A stretch of 24,067 bases of DNA from SFJ001 sp045118955 (GCA_045118955.1 JBGVKB010000127.1:1-24067), one strand, 5' to 3'; shown: positions 14,607-22,895, counted from the first letter of the stretch. The notes: generated from the letters alone by a model not told the origin. Made by a program: numbers and translations.

Positions 14607-15509
14607 ATGAAAAAGGTAGAGATCATCGGGGCGGCCATTGTAGACGTGCTGGTCACCCCGGCGGAGGAGACGGTGTTCCGAACCGGCTCTTACCCGGCAC
14701 AGCAGATCGTGATGACCTGCGGCGGCGACGCGCTGAACGAGGCCACCGTGCTGCGGCATCTGGGCGTGCCGGTGCATCTGGAGACCCTCATCGGCGCGGA
14801 CGCCGCCGGCGAGACGGTGCGCCGCCGCATGGAGCAGGTGGGGCTGGAGATGAGCGGCCTGCACGTGCGCCCGGAGCTTGCCACCAGCGTCAATGTGGTG
14901 TTGGTGAAGCCGGACGGTGAGCGGTGCTTTCTGACCAACCCCCACGGCAGCCAGCGGCAGCTTGTGCCGGAGGACATCGCCCTGCCCTTTGCCGGGGACG
15001 TGGACATCCTGTGCTTTGCCAGTATGTTCGTGTTCCCCAAGATGAGTGCGCGGGAGATGGCACGGCTGTTCCGTCTGGCGAAGTCGCAGGGCATCACCGT
15101 CTGCGCCGACATGACCAAGCGCAAAAACGGCGAGACGGTGCAGGATGTGGCGGCGGCACTGCGGTATGTGGACTACCTGCTGCCCAACGACGCCGAGGCC
15201 ATGCTGCTCACCGGGGCCGCCACCGTGGAGGACGCCGCCGACGCGCTGCTGGCCGCCGGGGTGAGCACGGTGGTCATCAAGTGCGGTGCGCGGGGCTGCT
15301 ATGTGAAGGGCAGGGGCGTGGAGTTTTGGTCGCCCGCCGTGCCGGGCGTGCCCTGTGTGGACACCACCGGGGCAGGCGACAGCTTTGTGGGCGGCTTTTT
15401 GTACGGGCTGGCGAACGACCTGCCGCTGGAGGAGTGCGCCGTCCACGCCAACCGCTGCGGCGCGAAGGCCGTGCAGCAGGTGGGCGCGGTCACATGGGTC
15501 GCGCCCTGA
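14607..15509 (+). CDS. PfkB-family carbohydrate kinase
   Basis: A 300-residue ribokinase-fold kinase that phosphorylates a sugar or nucleoside with ATP in the cytosol. The substrate-side motif GGDALNEA (39-46) and the ATP/anion-hole motif DTTGAGDSF (252-260, catalytic D258) are intact, as is the N-terminal IGAAIVDVLV strand typical of the family. The substrate cannot be assigned; 2-keto-3-deoxygluconate, fructose or nucleosides are all possible. The ATG has GGGGGAG about 6 nt upstream. It has its own promoter and a good terminator, so it is monocistronic, with no sugar transporter beside it. Confidence 0.93.
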   Translation: MKKVEIIGAAIVDVLVTPAEETVFRTGSYPAQQIVMTCGGDALNEATVLRHLGVPVHLETLIGADAAGETVRRRMEQVGLEMSGLHVRPELATSVNVVLVKPDGERCFLTNPHGSQRQLVPEDIALPFAGDVDILCFASMFVFPKMSAREMARLFRLAKSQGITVCADMTKRKNGETVQDVAAALRYVDYLLPNDAEAMLLTGAATVEDAADALLAAGVSTVVIKCGARGCYVKGRGVEFWSPAVPGVPCVDTTGAGDSFVGGFLYGLANDLPLEECAVHANRCGAKAVQQVGAVTWVAP

Positions 15510-15520
15510 GCGGGAAGAAG

Positions 15521-15557
15521 CAAGGCAGTGCCCGGCGGGTGCTGCCTTGTGTTTTTG
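15521..15557 (+). terminator. Terminator of the PfkB kinase gene
   Basis: Thirteen-bp stem (15521-15533 with 15537-15549, two G-U pairs), 3-nt loop, then TGTTTTTG. Confidence 0.75.
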
Positions 15558-15618
15558 TGCGACAAAAGCTGGGCGGGGGCGAGTTCCCTCCATACAAGGA
15601 CGAAAGGAGGAGTGCGCC

Positions 15619-16332
15619 ATGATCTGTTTGACCGGCGATACCCACGGGCGGTTCGACCGCATCGCCCCGGCGGTGCGGCAGTACGGGCTGGGCGGGGAGG
15701 ACACCCTCATCATCTTGGGGGACGCGGGCTTCAACTACGACGGCAACCTGCTGGGGGACGCGGAGAAAAAGGCCGCGGTGAACGGGCTGGGGGTCACGGT
15801 GCTGTGCATCCACGGCAACCACGAGATGCGCCCCGCCACCCTCGGCACCTACCGGGAGAAGCAGTGGAAGGGCGGCACCGTCTGGTACGAGCCGGAGTGG
15901 CCGAACCTGCTGTTTGCCAAGGACGGCGAGATCTACGACATTGAGGGACAGCGGTTTCTGGTGCTGGGCGGGGCCTACTCGGTGGACTGGCTCTACCGTT
16001 TTATGCGAAACCCCTACGACCCCAAGTGGTGGAAGGACGAGCAGCCGGACGAGGTCATCAAGGACCACGCCGCCCGGACGCTGGAGCGTGTGGGCTGGCG
16101 GGTGGATGTGGTGCTGAGCCACACCTGCCCGGAGAAGTATGCCCCCGTCGAGGCCTACCTGCCCGGGCTGGACCAGAGCCGGGTGGATCGCAGCACCGAG
16201 GAATGGCTGGACGGCATCGAGGGCCGGCTGGACTACCGGCTGTGGTACTGCGGCCACTGGCACATCGAGAAGTCGGTCGATCGGCTGCGCTTTTTGTACC
16301 GGAGCGTGCAGCCGCTGGAGAAGATGGACTGA
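15619..16332 (+). CDS. Metallophosphoesterase (calcineurin-like)
   Basis: A 237-residue two-metal phosphoesterase. All five motifs are present: GDTHG (6-10), GD (34-35), GNHE (66-69), H168 (SHTC) and GHWH (212-215). There is no signal peptide, so it is cytosolic; the substrate (nucleotide, phosphoprotein or phosphodiester) is unknown. The ATG at 15619 has a perfect AAAGGAGG 8 nt upstream. A clear promoter is not visible in the short gap (15558-15618), so transcription may come from read-through of the kinase terminator or from a weak promoter there. It converges with the peptide-binding lipoprotein gene. Confidence 0.92.
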   Translation: MICLTGDTHGRFDRIAPAVRQYGLGGEDTLIILGDAGFNYDGNLLGDAEKKAAVNGLGVTVLCIHGNHEMRPATLGTYREKQWKGGTVWYEPEWPNLLFAKDGEIYDIEGQRFLVLGGAYSVDWLYRFMRNPYDPKWWKDEQPDEVIKDHAARTLERVGWRVDVVLSHTCPEKYAPVEAYLPGLDQSRVDRSTEEWLDGIEGRLDYRLWYCGHWHIEKSVDRLRFLYRSVQPLEKMD

Positions 16333-16350
16333 ACACCCCTTGAAAAACGC

Positions 16351-16397
16351 AAAAAACGCCCCCGCGCCGTGTGGTTTTCCACAGCGCGGGGGCGTTT
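16351..16397. terminator. Bidirectional terminator between convergent genes
   Basis: Stable stem (16355-16374 with 16379-16396, two unpaired bases) capped by TTTT. A six-A run on the left gives a U-run for the minus-strand lipoprotein gene; the right side is TTTGTGTTG for the plus-strand phosphoesterase. Confidence 0.8.
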
Positions 16398-16417
16398 GTG
16401 TTGAGAATAAAGTCCGC

Positions 16418-18013
16418 TCAGCCCAGCGAAGCGCCGGTCACATCCGGTACCTGCCCGAAGGGGTCGAACACCAGCCCGTCGATGGGCTGGGCCAGCACCA
16501 GACGGCCCGACTGGTAGAACAGCGGGGTGGCGGGCACCTGCTCCAGCAGAGTGCGCTCCAGCAGGGTGATGCGGGCGGGGCTGCCCGCGAGGGCGGGGCT
16601 GCCGCGGGTCTCGGCCAGCAGGGCATTGAACTCCGGCGTGTCCAGCCTGGCAAGCCCCCGGTCGGCGAACTGCTCCAGCAGACCCAGCGGGGTGCCGCTG
16701 GCGGGCACCAGCGGCAGCAGGGCGATCTGATAATCCCCCTCGGCCACCCGGCCGCGGATCTCCTCCACGGTCAGCTCCTCCACCGTAAAGAAGGCGCTCA
16801 GCTCCTTCTGCCACGCCTGATTGATCTGCCCCAAAAGCTGGCTCTCCTCCTTGGGCACCAGAATGCCGATGCCGCTCAGCTTGGTGGCGTTCAGCTCCGC
16901 AAGGCCGGCCAGATAGCTGGCTCTGGGATTCGCGGCGGCCGCGGGCATGGCGCCCGCCTGCTCCCGGTAGCTGCCGCCCGCAAGCTGCACCGCGGGGGGC
17001 ACAAGACCATCGGCGGGCTGGCGATGGGGGCCGAAGTCCAGCGACAGGCCGCGCACGACCCCGTCCAGCGCGGCGCGGATGCCGGGCACATCCAGCCCCT
17101 TTACTCCGGTGTTGTACAGCAGCACCCAGGTCTCGGCGGCGTACTCGATCTCGGTCAGGCGGGTGGTGCGGCTGCCGGTGTACCACGCGGCGGTGGCCTT
17201 TTCGTCCTCCACCCGGGCGGCGGTGTCCACTGTGTAGGCGGAGGCAGAGCCGGAGCCGGAGGCACTCTCCTCGGCAAGCTGGGCGTCCTCGTTCAGCACA
17301 AGGCGCAGGTTGTTGATGCGCTCGCCCTCGGCGGCGCGGCGCAGGAACAGGCCGCTCTCGGTCCAGCTATACAGGTAAAAGCCGCCGTTGGCCAGCACGG
17401 TGCGGCTGCCCAGCCCGTAGGCACCGGCGGTGGACTCAAAGAATGCCCGGTTGCAGGGCATGGCGCCGGGCAGGCAGAGCCGGGCGGGGAAGTCCGCGTC
17501 CGGGCTTTCCAGCCGGATGACCAGCGTACGGTCATCCGGTGCGCTCACGCCCAGCGTGTCGGGGGCGGCCTCGCCGGTCAGCACCGCCTGTGCGCCCTGA
17601 ATGCCGCTCAGCTCATCCGCCCAGGGGCTGCGGGTCTCGGGCGAGAGGGTGCGCTGCAGGCCGAACACAAAGTCCGCCGCTGTCAGGGGGGTCTCCTCCT
17701 GATCCCGGTAGCCGCTCCAGACAAGCCCCTCTTTTAATGTAAAGGTGTAGGTCAGCCCGTCCGCCGACAGCACGCACCGCTCGGCGCACTCAAAGGCGGG
17801 GCTGCCGTCCTCGCCCTTGCGGTACAGGCCGCTGAACAGATGGGTCACCGCGATGACCTCCGGGCTTTCCTCCGCGAGCTGAGGGTCCAGGTTGGCGGGC
17901 ACGTGCTCCACCTCCCAGGTGAAGGTGGTCAGGCTCTCGCCGCAGCCGGCGAGACCCAGCACAAGGGCCAGTGCCAGCACAGCGGACACAAGGCGGGTGC
18001 GAATGTGGGACAT
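16418..18013 (-). CDS. Peptide/nickel-type ABC transporter substrate-binding lipoprotein (SBP_bac_5), orphan
   Basis: A 531-residue extracytoplasmic binding protein. The start at 18013 (AAAGGAG upstream) gives a short basic N-terminus, a hydrophobic helix and the lipobox L-A-G-C24, so it is a membrane-anchored lipoprotein. The mature protein shows the family-5 layout: VPANLDPQ near the start, HLFSGLYRKGEDG, the L-x-x-G-L-V-W-S-G segment, then TAADFVFGLQRTL, the usual ATP-transporter oligopeptide-binding pattern. No permease or ATPase genes lie beside it, so it must work with a transporter encoded elsewhere or act as a sensor. A segment near residues 220-260 is Ala/Ser/Gly-rich. It is divergent from the murD operon. 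Confidence 0.9.
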   Translation of the reverse strand: MSHIRTRLVSAVLALALVLGLAGCGESLTTFTWEVEHVPANLDPQLAEESPEVIAVTHLFSGLYRKGEDGSPAFECAERCVLSADGLTYTFTLKEGLVWSGYRDQEETPLTAADFVFGLQRTLSPETRSPWADELSGIQGAQAVLTGEAAPDTLGVSAPDDRTLVIRLESPDADFPARLCLPGAMPCNRAFFESTAGAYGLGSRTVLANGGFYLYSWTESGLFLRRAAEGERINNLRLVLNEDAQLAEESASGSGSASAYTVDTAARVEDEKATAAWYTGSRTTRLTEIEYAAETWVLLYNTGVKGLDVPGIRAALDGVVRGLSLDFGPHRQPADGLVPPAVQLAGGSYREQAGAMPAAAANPRASYLAGLAELNATKLSGIGILVPKEESQLLGQINQAWQKELSAFFTVEELTVEEIRGRVAEGDYQIALLPLVPASGTPLGLLEQFADRGLARLDTPEFNALLAETRGSPALAGSPARITLLERTLLEQVPATPLFYQSGRLVLAQPIDGLVFDPFGQVPDVTGASLG

Positions 18014-18366
18014 GATGCGTTCTCCTTTGCCGATGTATCGCAAAATTACCGCCCGGGGAGCAGCCGAAGCCGCCGCACGCCGGCGCGGTGATGCAGTTCT
18101 CTAACAGTATACGGGGAAATAGTATCAGATTTGCCGCCCAAACGCAAAGGGTTTGCGGCAGGATTTGCAAAAAATTCAGACATTCTTTATATTGAGCGCT
18201 GTTTTTTGCGCAGATGTGCGGAAAAAGCGCGGAAAAACGAGGACAAAAGCCGCCGCCGCGCTTGCCTGTGCGGGCGAAAAGGTCTATAATATTTAAAGTA
18301 TGCCCACCTGTGCGCAGGCGGGCTGCGGATGAAATACCAATGAATACCTTGAGAGGGGTGCTTATT
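18014..18366. promoter_or_regulatory. Divergent intergenic region, lipoprotein gene and murD operon
   Basis: A 353-bp gap without a gene. For the minus-strand lipoprotein gene, TATACT (18106-18111) is a likely -10 with no good -35. Near 18143-18157 lies a small inverted repeat, CGCAAA-GGG-TTTGCG, just upstream of that region. The murD promoter is listed separately. The AT-rich stretch 18166-18205 contains nothing else recognisable. Confidence 0.45.
18262..18290 (+). promoter_or_regulatory. Promoter of the murD operon
   Basis: TTGCCT (18262-18267), 17-bp spacer, TATAAT (18285-18290), about 77 bp before the murD start. Confidence 0.65.
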
Positions 18367-19764
18367 ATGAAATACAACCAGCAGCTTGCCGACTACGTGC
18401 GCGGCAAAAAGGTGGCCTTCATCGGTGCGGGCGTCAGCCACAAGGAGCTGATCCCCCAGTTTGTGGAGATGGGCGCGCAGGTGACCCTGTGCGACAAGAA
18501 GCCCGATCTGGCGGCCTTCGGCCCCTACGGCGAGACCCTGAAGGCGCTGGGCGTTGCCCTGAGCTTGGGCGAGAATTACATGGACGGCTTTGAGGGTCAG
18601 GACATCATCATGCGGACCCCCGGCTTTGAGTTCTACACCCCCGCGCTGCAGCAGGCCCACGCCCACGGCGCGGAGCTGAGCAGCGAGATGGAGCTGTTCT
18701 TCAAGTACTGCCCCTGCGAGAAGGTGGCCGTGACCGGCTCGGACGGCAAGACCACCACCACCAGCCTGATCGCCGCCATCTTTGAGGCTGCCGGCCGCAC
18801 CGTCCATCTGGGCGGCAACATCGGCCGCGCCCTGCTGCCCATTCTGGGCGAGGTGAAGCCCGAGGACGTGGCCGTGGTGGAGCTGTCCAGCTTCCAGCTC
18901 ATCAGTATGCGCCAGAGTCCGCAGGTGGCGGTGGTCACCAACGTGACCCCCAACCATCTGGATCACCACAAGGATATGCAGGAGTACATCGATGCCAAGC
19001 GCAACATCCTGATCTGGCAGGACGCCTCCTGCCGCGCGGTGCTGGGCTACGAGAACGACGTGAGCAACGGCATGAAGGCCGACTGCAAGGGCGAGCAGGT
19101 GTGGTTCACCCGCCTGCACGAGACCGACAACGGCGCTTTCCTGCGGGCAGAGGACGATATGCTCTGCTACGCGGAGAACGGCGTGGTGACCCCCGTGCTG
19201 CCCCGCAGCGCCATGAAGCTGCGCGGCCTGCACAATGTGGAGAACCTGCTGGGCGCCATTGCCGCCGTGTGGGGCCGTGTGCCCATGGAGGCCATCCGGC
19301 AGGTGGGCAGCACCTTTACCGGTGTGGAGCACCGCATCGAGCCGGTGCGCACGCTGGACGGCGTGACCTGGTACAACGATTCCATCGGCACCAGCCCCAC
19401 CCGCACCATCGCCGGTCTGCGCAGCTTTGACCAGAAGCTGATCCTCATCGCCGGCGGCTACGACAAGAAGATCCCCTACGCCCCGCTGGCCCCCGAGATC
19501 TGCGCCCATGTGAAGGTGCTGGTGCTGATGGGTGCCACCGGCCCGGTCATCGAGAAGGCTCTGAACGACTGCCCCGACTTCGCCGGCGCGGAGATCAAGC
19601 TGGAGCACGCCGCCACTCTGGAGGAGGCGGTGGAGCTGGCCCGCAAGAACGCGGTGAGCGGCGACGAGGTGCTGTTCAGCCCCGCCAGCGCCAGCTTTGA
19701 CCTGTACCCCAACTTTGAGGTGCGCGGCCAGCACTTCAAGCGTCTGGTGAACGAGCTGAAATGA
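18367..19764 (+). CDS. murD: UDP-N-acetylmuramoyl-L-alanine--D-glutamate ligase
   Basis: A 465-residue Mur ligase. MurD adds D-glutamate to UDP-MurNAc-L-Ala with ATP in the cytosolic steps of peptidoglycan synthesis. The N-terminal Rossmann domain (KKVAFIGAGVSHKEL) binds the UDP part, the P-loop is G124-S-D-G-K-T-T130, the central VTNVTPNHLDHHKDMQEY motif and the C-terminal GGYDKKIPY segment follow; these favour MurD over other Mur ligases. The ATG at 18367 has GAGAGGGG 8 nt upstream; an ATG at 18340 lacks a site. It lies outside any mur/fts cluster, heading a three-gene operon with a 4-nt overlap (ATGA) to the GNAT gene. It could be the only murD or a second copy. Confidence 0.93.
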   Translation: MKYNQQLADYVRGKKVAFIGAGVSHKELIPQFVEMGAQVTLCDKKPDLAAFGPYGETLKALGVALSLGENYMDGFEGQDIIMRTPGFEFYTPALQQAHAHGAELSSEMELFFKYCPCEKVAVTGSDGKTTTTSLIAAIFEAAGRTVHLGGNIGRALLPILGEVKPEDVAVVELSSFQLISMRQSPQVAVVTNVTPNHLDHHKDMQEYIDAKRNILIWQDASCRAVLGYENDVSNGMKADCKGEQVWFTRLHETDNGAFLRAEDDMLCYAENGVVTPVLPRSAMKLRGLHNVENLLGAIAAVWGRVPMEAIRQVGSTFTGVEHRIEPVRTLDGVTWYNDSIGTSPTRTIAGLRSFDQKLILIAGGYDKKIPYAPLAPEICAHVKVLVLMGATGPVIEKALNDCPDFAGAEIKLEHAATLEEAVELARKNAVSGDEVLFSPASASFDLYPNFEVRGQHFKRLVNELK

Positions 19765-20666
19765 TCGAGGCGGTCAACAGCGACATCCGCCGGCAGGAAT
19801 ACCGGCTGATGGCGCAGCTCTGCCCCACGCTCGGCCCGCTGGTTGGCTCGGCGCTGGAGCTGTTTGACGGCAAGCCCGCCAGCGGCTGGAGCTTTTATGT
19901 CCTCCGCCGTGACCCCGACCGTGCGCGCCGCCCTCTCCTGGAGGGGGAGGTGCGCCGCGGCGCGGCCTGTGCCGCGCTGGCCCTACGGGGGCGCAGCGGC
20001 TGGCTGGCCTGTCCGCCCTGCGATGCCTTGTGGGAAACCGACGCTGCATCGAACGGTAAAGCCCAACCCCTTGACGGAGAAGCCGTCGAACGCTGGGGCA
20101 TCGACCCGGAGGAGCTGACCGGATTTTTGGAGTTTCTCGGCATTGAGCGGCTCACCACCCCCGGCTCCGGCCCGCTGGGCTGGCCCAGCCGCCCGCTGGC
20201 GCGCATGGGGGCCGGCCCAGCGCTGTGCTGCCCGCCCGCCCCGGCGGGGCTGACCCTTGAGACCGCCGCCCCGGTGGGGGAGGTGGCCGATCTGGTCATG
20301 GCCGGCCGGGAGCCGGACGCCCGGGACGACTTTTACGCCGAGGCCTGCGCCCGCCGCAACCACGGGCTGGGGCGCTTTTGGCTGGCGCGTCTGCCAAACG
20401 GCCGTGCTGCCGCCACCGTGAGCGCGTGGGCGGTGTGGGACGGTCAGGCGTACATGGCCATGGGGCTGACCGCGCCCGACCTGCGGGGTCGGGGCTACAG
20501 CGGCTGGCTCATCCCCGCCATGGCAAAGAGCCTGTTGGGGGAGGGGCTGACCCCCACCTTCCTGTGCCGGGAGGCGCTTTTGCCCTTTTACCGGCGGCAG
20601 GGGATGGTACAAATCGGAGAATATCGACAATATTATACAGAAAGTAGCGAATTGGACGTAGAATGA
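19761..20666 (+). CDS. GNAT-fold N-acetyltransferase with an uncharacterised N-terminal half
   Basis: A 301-residue protein. The C-terminal half (about 165-295) is a GNAT domain: the beta-4 strand YMAMGL, the acetyl-CoA motif R242-G-R-G-Y-S, a following helix (GWLIPAMAKSLL) and the final FLCREALLPFYRRQGM segment. Residues 1-160 are Arg/Pro/Gly/Ala-rich and not recognisable, perhaps a degenerate second GNAT domain. The acceptor is unknown. Both ends overlap neighbours by 4 nt (ATGA with murD before and with the PLP-enzyme gene after), so it is translationally coupled to both. No cell-wall role is proven; the murD link suggests modification of an amino-acid or sugar intermediate. Confidence 0.8.
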   Translation: MIEAVNSDIRRQEYRLMAQLCPTLGPLVGSALELFDGKPASGWSFYVLRRDPDRARRPLLEGEVRRGAACAALALRGRSGWLACPPCDALWETDAASNGKAQPLDGEAVERWGIDPEELTGFLEFLGIERLTTPGSGPLGWPSRPLARMGAGPALCCPPAPAGLTLETAAPVGEVADLVMAGREPDARDDFYAEACARRNHGLGRFWLARLPNGRAAATVSAWAVWDGQAYMAMGLTAPDLRGRGYSGWLIPAMAKSLLGEGLTPTFLCREALLPFYRRQGMVQIGEYRQYYTESSELDVE

Positions 20667-21928
20667 ACGGAATCGAACATTATTTTGACCTGAAGCCTGC
20701 GGTGCTGGAACTGGATCGGCAGGCTCTGGAGCTGTGCGCCCCCGCCTTTGCCAAGGTGGAGGCCATCCGGGATGAGAACCAGTGGAAGATGCTGCGCGCC
20801 TTCACCGACAACCGGGTCAGTGCCACCCAGCTTGTGGGCACCACCGGCTACGGCTACGACGACGCGGGCCGCGACAAGCTGGATCGGGTGTTTGCCGATC
20901 TGGTGGGCGCGGAGGACGCGCTGTGCCGCAGCCATTTCCTCAGCGGCACCCATGCGCTGACCGTGGCGCTGTTCGGCCTGCTGCGCACCGGCGATACCCT
21001 GCTGGCCGCCACCGGCACCCCCTACGACACGCTGGCCGGCGTCATCGGCATCGGCGACGCGGGCAAGGGCTGCGGCACGCTGGCAGAGTACGGCGTGAAG
21101 TACGACGAGGTGGCCCTCACCGCCGACTGCCAGCCGGACTATGAGGAGATCGCCCGCCGCGCCCCCGCCGCCACCGTCTGCCACATCCAGCGCAGCCGCG
21201 GCTACACCGGACGCAACGCCTATGGGCTGGAGACCATCAAAAAGGTCATCGACACCGCCAAGGCCGCCAACCCGGACATCGTGATCATGGTGGACAACTG
21301 CTACGGCGAGTTCACCCAGACCGCCGAGCCTACGGCGGTGGGCGCGGACATCATCGTGGGCAGCTTCATCAAGAACGCCGGCGGCGGCATCGCACCCACC
21401 GGCGGCTACATCGCCGGCAAGGCCGAGCTGGTGGAGAAGTGCGCCCACCGTCTGACCTGCCCCGGTGTGGGCCGGGAGCTGGGCTGCACCCTCGATGTGA
21501 TGCGGGAGATGTTCATGGGCCTGTACTACGCCCCCGGCGTGACCTGCGAGGCCCTCAAGACCGCCATCTACGCCCAGTGCCTGCTGGAGCTGGTGGGCAA
21601 GAACCCCGTGCCCCGCTGGCATGAGGACCACAACGACATCGTGACCTGCTTTGACGCGGGCACCGCCGAGGCGCTGGTGGGCTTCTGCCAGGGCATTCAG
21701 GCGGGCAGCCCGGTGGACAGCTATGTGTCCCCCGAGCCTTACGCCATGCCCGGCTACGACAGCGAGGTGGTCATGGCGGCGGGTGCCTTCACGCTGGGCA
21801 GCAGCATCGAGCTGAGCTGCGACGGCCCCCTGCGCGCCCCCTACACCACCTATCTGCAGGGCGGCCTGAACTTCGCCGCCAGCCGCGCCGGCGTGCTGAT
21901 GGCGGTGCAGAAGGCCTTCTTCGCCTGA
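20663..21928 (+). CDS. Methionine gamma-lyase-like/aluminium-resistance PLP enzyme (YnbB type)
   Basis: A 421-residue fold-type I PLP protein of the group annotated as aluminium-resistance protein or methionine gamma-lyase family. The PLP lysine is K237 (GSFIKNAGGG), the pyridine-binding aspartate is D211 (VDNCYGEF), and the SGTHALTVALFGLLRTGD segment (94-111) holds the phosphate-contacting region. Members are common next to cell-division or glutamine-synthetase genes in Firmicutes, but their reaction is poorly defined; C-S lysis of a sulfur amino acid is plausible. It is the last gene of the murD operon (4-nt overlap with the GNAT gene), followed by a good terminator. Confidence 0.9.
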   Translation: MNGIEHYFDLKPAVLELDRQALELCAPAFAKVEAIRDENQWKMLRAFTDNRVSATQLVGTTGYGYDDAGRDKLDRVFADLVGAEDALCRSHFLSGTHALTVALFGLLRTGDTLLAATGTPYDTLAGVIGIGDAGKGCGTLAEYGVKYDEVALTADCQPDYEEIARRAPAATVCHIQRSRGYTGRNAYGLETIKKVIDTAKAANPDIVIMVDNCYGEFTQTAEPTAVGADIIVGSFIKNAGGGIAPTGGYIAGKAELVEKCAHRLTCPGVGRELGCTLDVMREMFMGLYYAPGVTCEALKTAIYAQCLLELVGKNPVPRWHEDHNDIVTCFDAGTAEALVGFCQGIQAGSPVDSYVSPEPYAMPGYDSEVVMAAGAFTLGSSIELSCDGPLRAPYTTYLQGGLNFAASRAGVLMAVQKAFFA

Positions 21929-21954
21929 CCCCGCCGCAGCCTGTGAGCAAAACC

Positions 21955-21986
21955 GCCCCGTCATCCCCGGATGGCGGGGCTTTTTT
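21955..21986 (+). terminator. Terminator of the murD operon
   Basis: Eleven-bp stem (GCCCCGTCATC / GATGGCGGGGC, one G-U pair), 4-nt loop, six T. Confidence 0.88.
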
Positions 21987-22012
21987 GACCGCAAAAAAGT
22001 TTGCGCCGCCCC

Positions 22013-22043
22013 TTGACATTGACGCGGCGGCAGGGGCTATGAT
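22013..22043 (+). promoter_or_regulatory. MerR-type promoter with 19-bp spacer
   Basis: TTGACA (22013-22018) and TATGAT (22038-22043) are separated by 19 bp instead of 17. Long spacers are the signature of promoters activated by MerR proteins, which untwist the DNA. The next gene encodes a MerR protein, so self-activation is likely. Confidence 0.75.
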
Positions 22044-22084
22044 GGTCTTGCACGGAGCGGAACACCCGGACAGGAGGAACTGAC

Positions 22085-22840
22085 ATGGACTACACCATCA
22101 CCGAGCTGGCGGGTCTCGCCGGGGTGAGCGCGCGCACCCTGCGCTACTACGACCAGATCGGGCTGCTGCGGCCCGTCGCCCGCACCGAGGGCAGCTACCG
22201 GCTGTACGGCCCGGCGGAGGTGGATCGCCTGCAGCAGATCCTGTTTTATAAAGCGCGCGGGCTGGAGCTGGACACCATCGCCCGCATCCTGGACGACCCG
22301 GCCTTTGATGGGCTGGCCGCCATGCGGGAGCATCTGGCCGACCTGCAGCAGCGGCAGGCGCAGCTCGCGGGGCTGATCCGCACCGTGGAGGACACCATTC
22401 ATACCATGAGAGGAGAGCAGAAAATGAGCGATGATGAGAAGTTTTTGGCCCTGAAGCAGGGGCTTGTGGAGTCCAACGAGGCCGAGTACGGGGCTGAGGC
22501 CCGGGCAAAGTACGGCGACGAGGCGGTGGATGCCGCCAATGCGGGGCTGTTGGGCATGAGCCGGGAGCAGTACGACGCGTTTCAGGCGCTGGGGGAGGAG
22601 ATCCTCGCCCGGCTGAAGGCCGCCGTCACCGCCGGGCTGGACCCGGCCGGGGCGGAGGGGCAGGCCATCGCCGACCTGCACCGCCGCTGGCTGGGCTACA
22701 CCTGGAAGCAGTACACCCCCGCCGCCCACAAGGGGCTGGTGCAGATGTACCGGATGGATGAGCGGTTCGCGGCCTACTACGACCGCAGCGCCCCCGGCTG
22801 CACCGAGTTTTTGTGCCGCGCGGTGGAGCGCTGGGCCTGA
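22085..22840 (+). CDS. MerR-family regulator with TipAS antibiotic-recognition domain
   Basis: A 251-residue protein like Bacillus Mta and Streptomyces TipAL. Residues 1-70 are the winged helix-turn-helix (YTITELAGLAGVSARTLRYYDQIGLL, then RLYGPAEVDRLQQI); 75-112 form the dimer coiled coil; about 115-250 are a TipAS domain (KFLALKQGLVESNEAEYG...WLGYTWKQYTP...MYRMDERFAAYYD). Known members sense drugs or peptides and activate efflux genes and themselves. No efflux gene is next to it, so targets other than itself lie elsewhere. The start has AGGAGG. An internal in-frame ATG at 22424 (residue 114) has its own strong ribosome-binding site (separate entry). Confidence 0.94.
   Translation: MDYTITELAGLAGVSARTLRYYDQIGLLRPVARTEGSYRLYGPAEVDRLQQILFYKARGLELDTIARILDDPAFDGLAAMREHLADLQQRQAQLAGLIRTVEDTIHTMRGEQKMSDDEKFLALKQGLVESNEAEYGAEARAKYGDEAVDAANAGLLGMSREQYDAFQALGEEILARLKAAVTAGLDPAGAEGQAIADLHRRWLGYTWKQYTPAAHKGLVQMYRMDERFAAYYDRSAPGCTEFLCRAVERWA
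22411..22426 (+). promoter_or_regulatory. Internal ribosome-binding site and start within the MerR gene
   Basis: AGGAG (22411-22415, within GAGAGGAG) lies 8 nt before an in-frame ATG (22424-22426). Initiation here would give a 138-residue protein holding only the ligand-binding domain. In Streptomyces lividans, tipA makes both TipAL and a free ligand-binding TipAS of similar size from an internal start. Confidence 0.5.
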
Positions 22841-22842
22841 GC

Positions 22843-22882
22843 AAAAAAAGGGAGTGCCCTCTGTGGGGGCGCTCCCTTTTCT
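22843..22882 (+). terminator. Terminator of the MerR gene
   Basis: Fourteen-bp stem (22846-22859 with 22867-22880, one G-U pair) with a 7-nt loop, flanked by seven A on the left and ending in TTTTCT on the right. Confidence 0.82.
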
Positions 22883-22895
22883 GCGTGTCCCGAAC

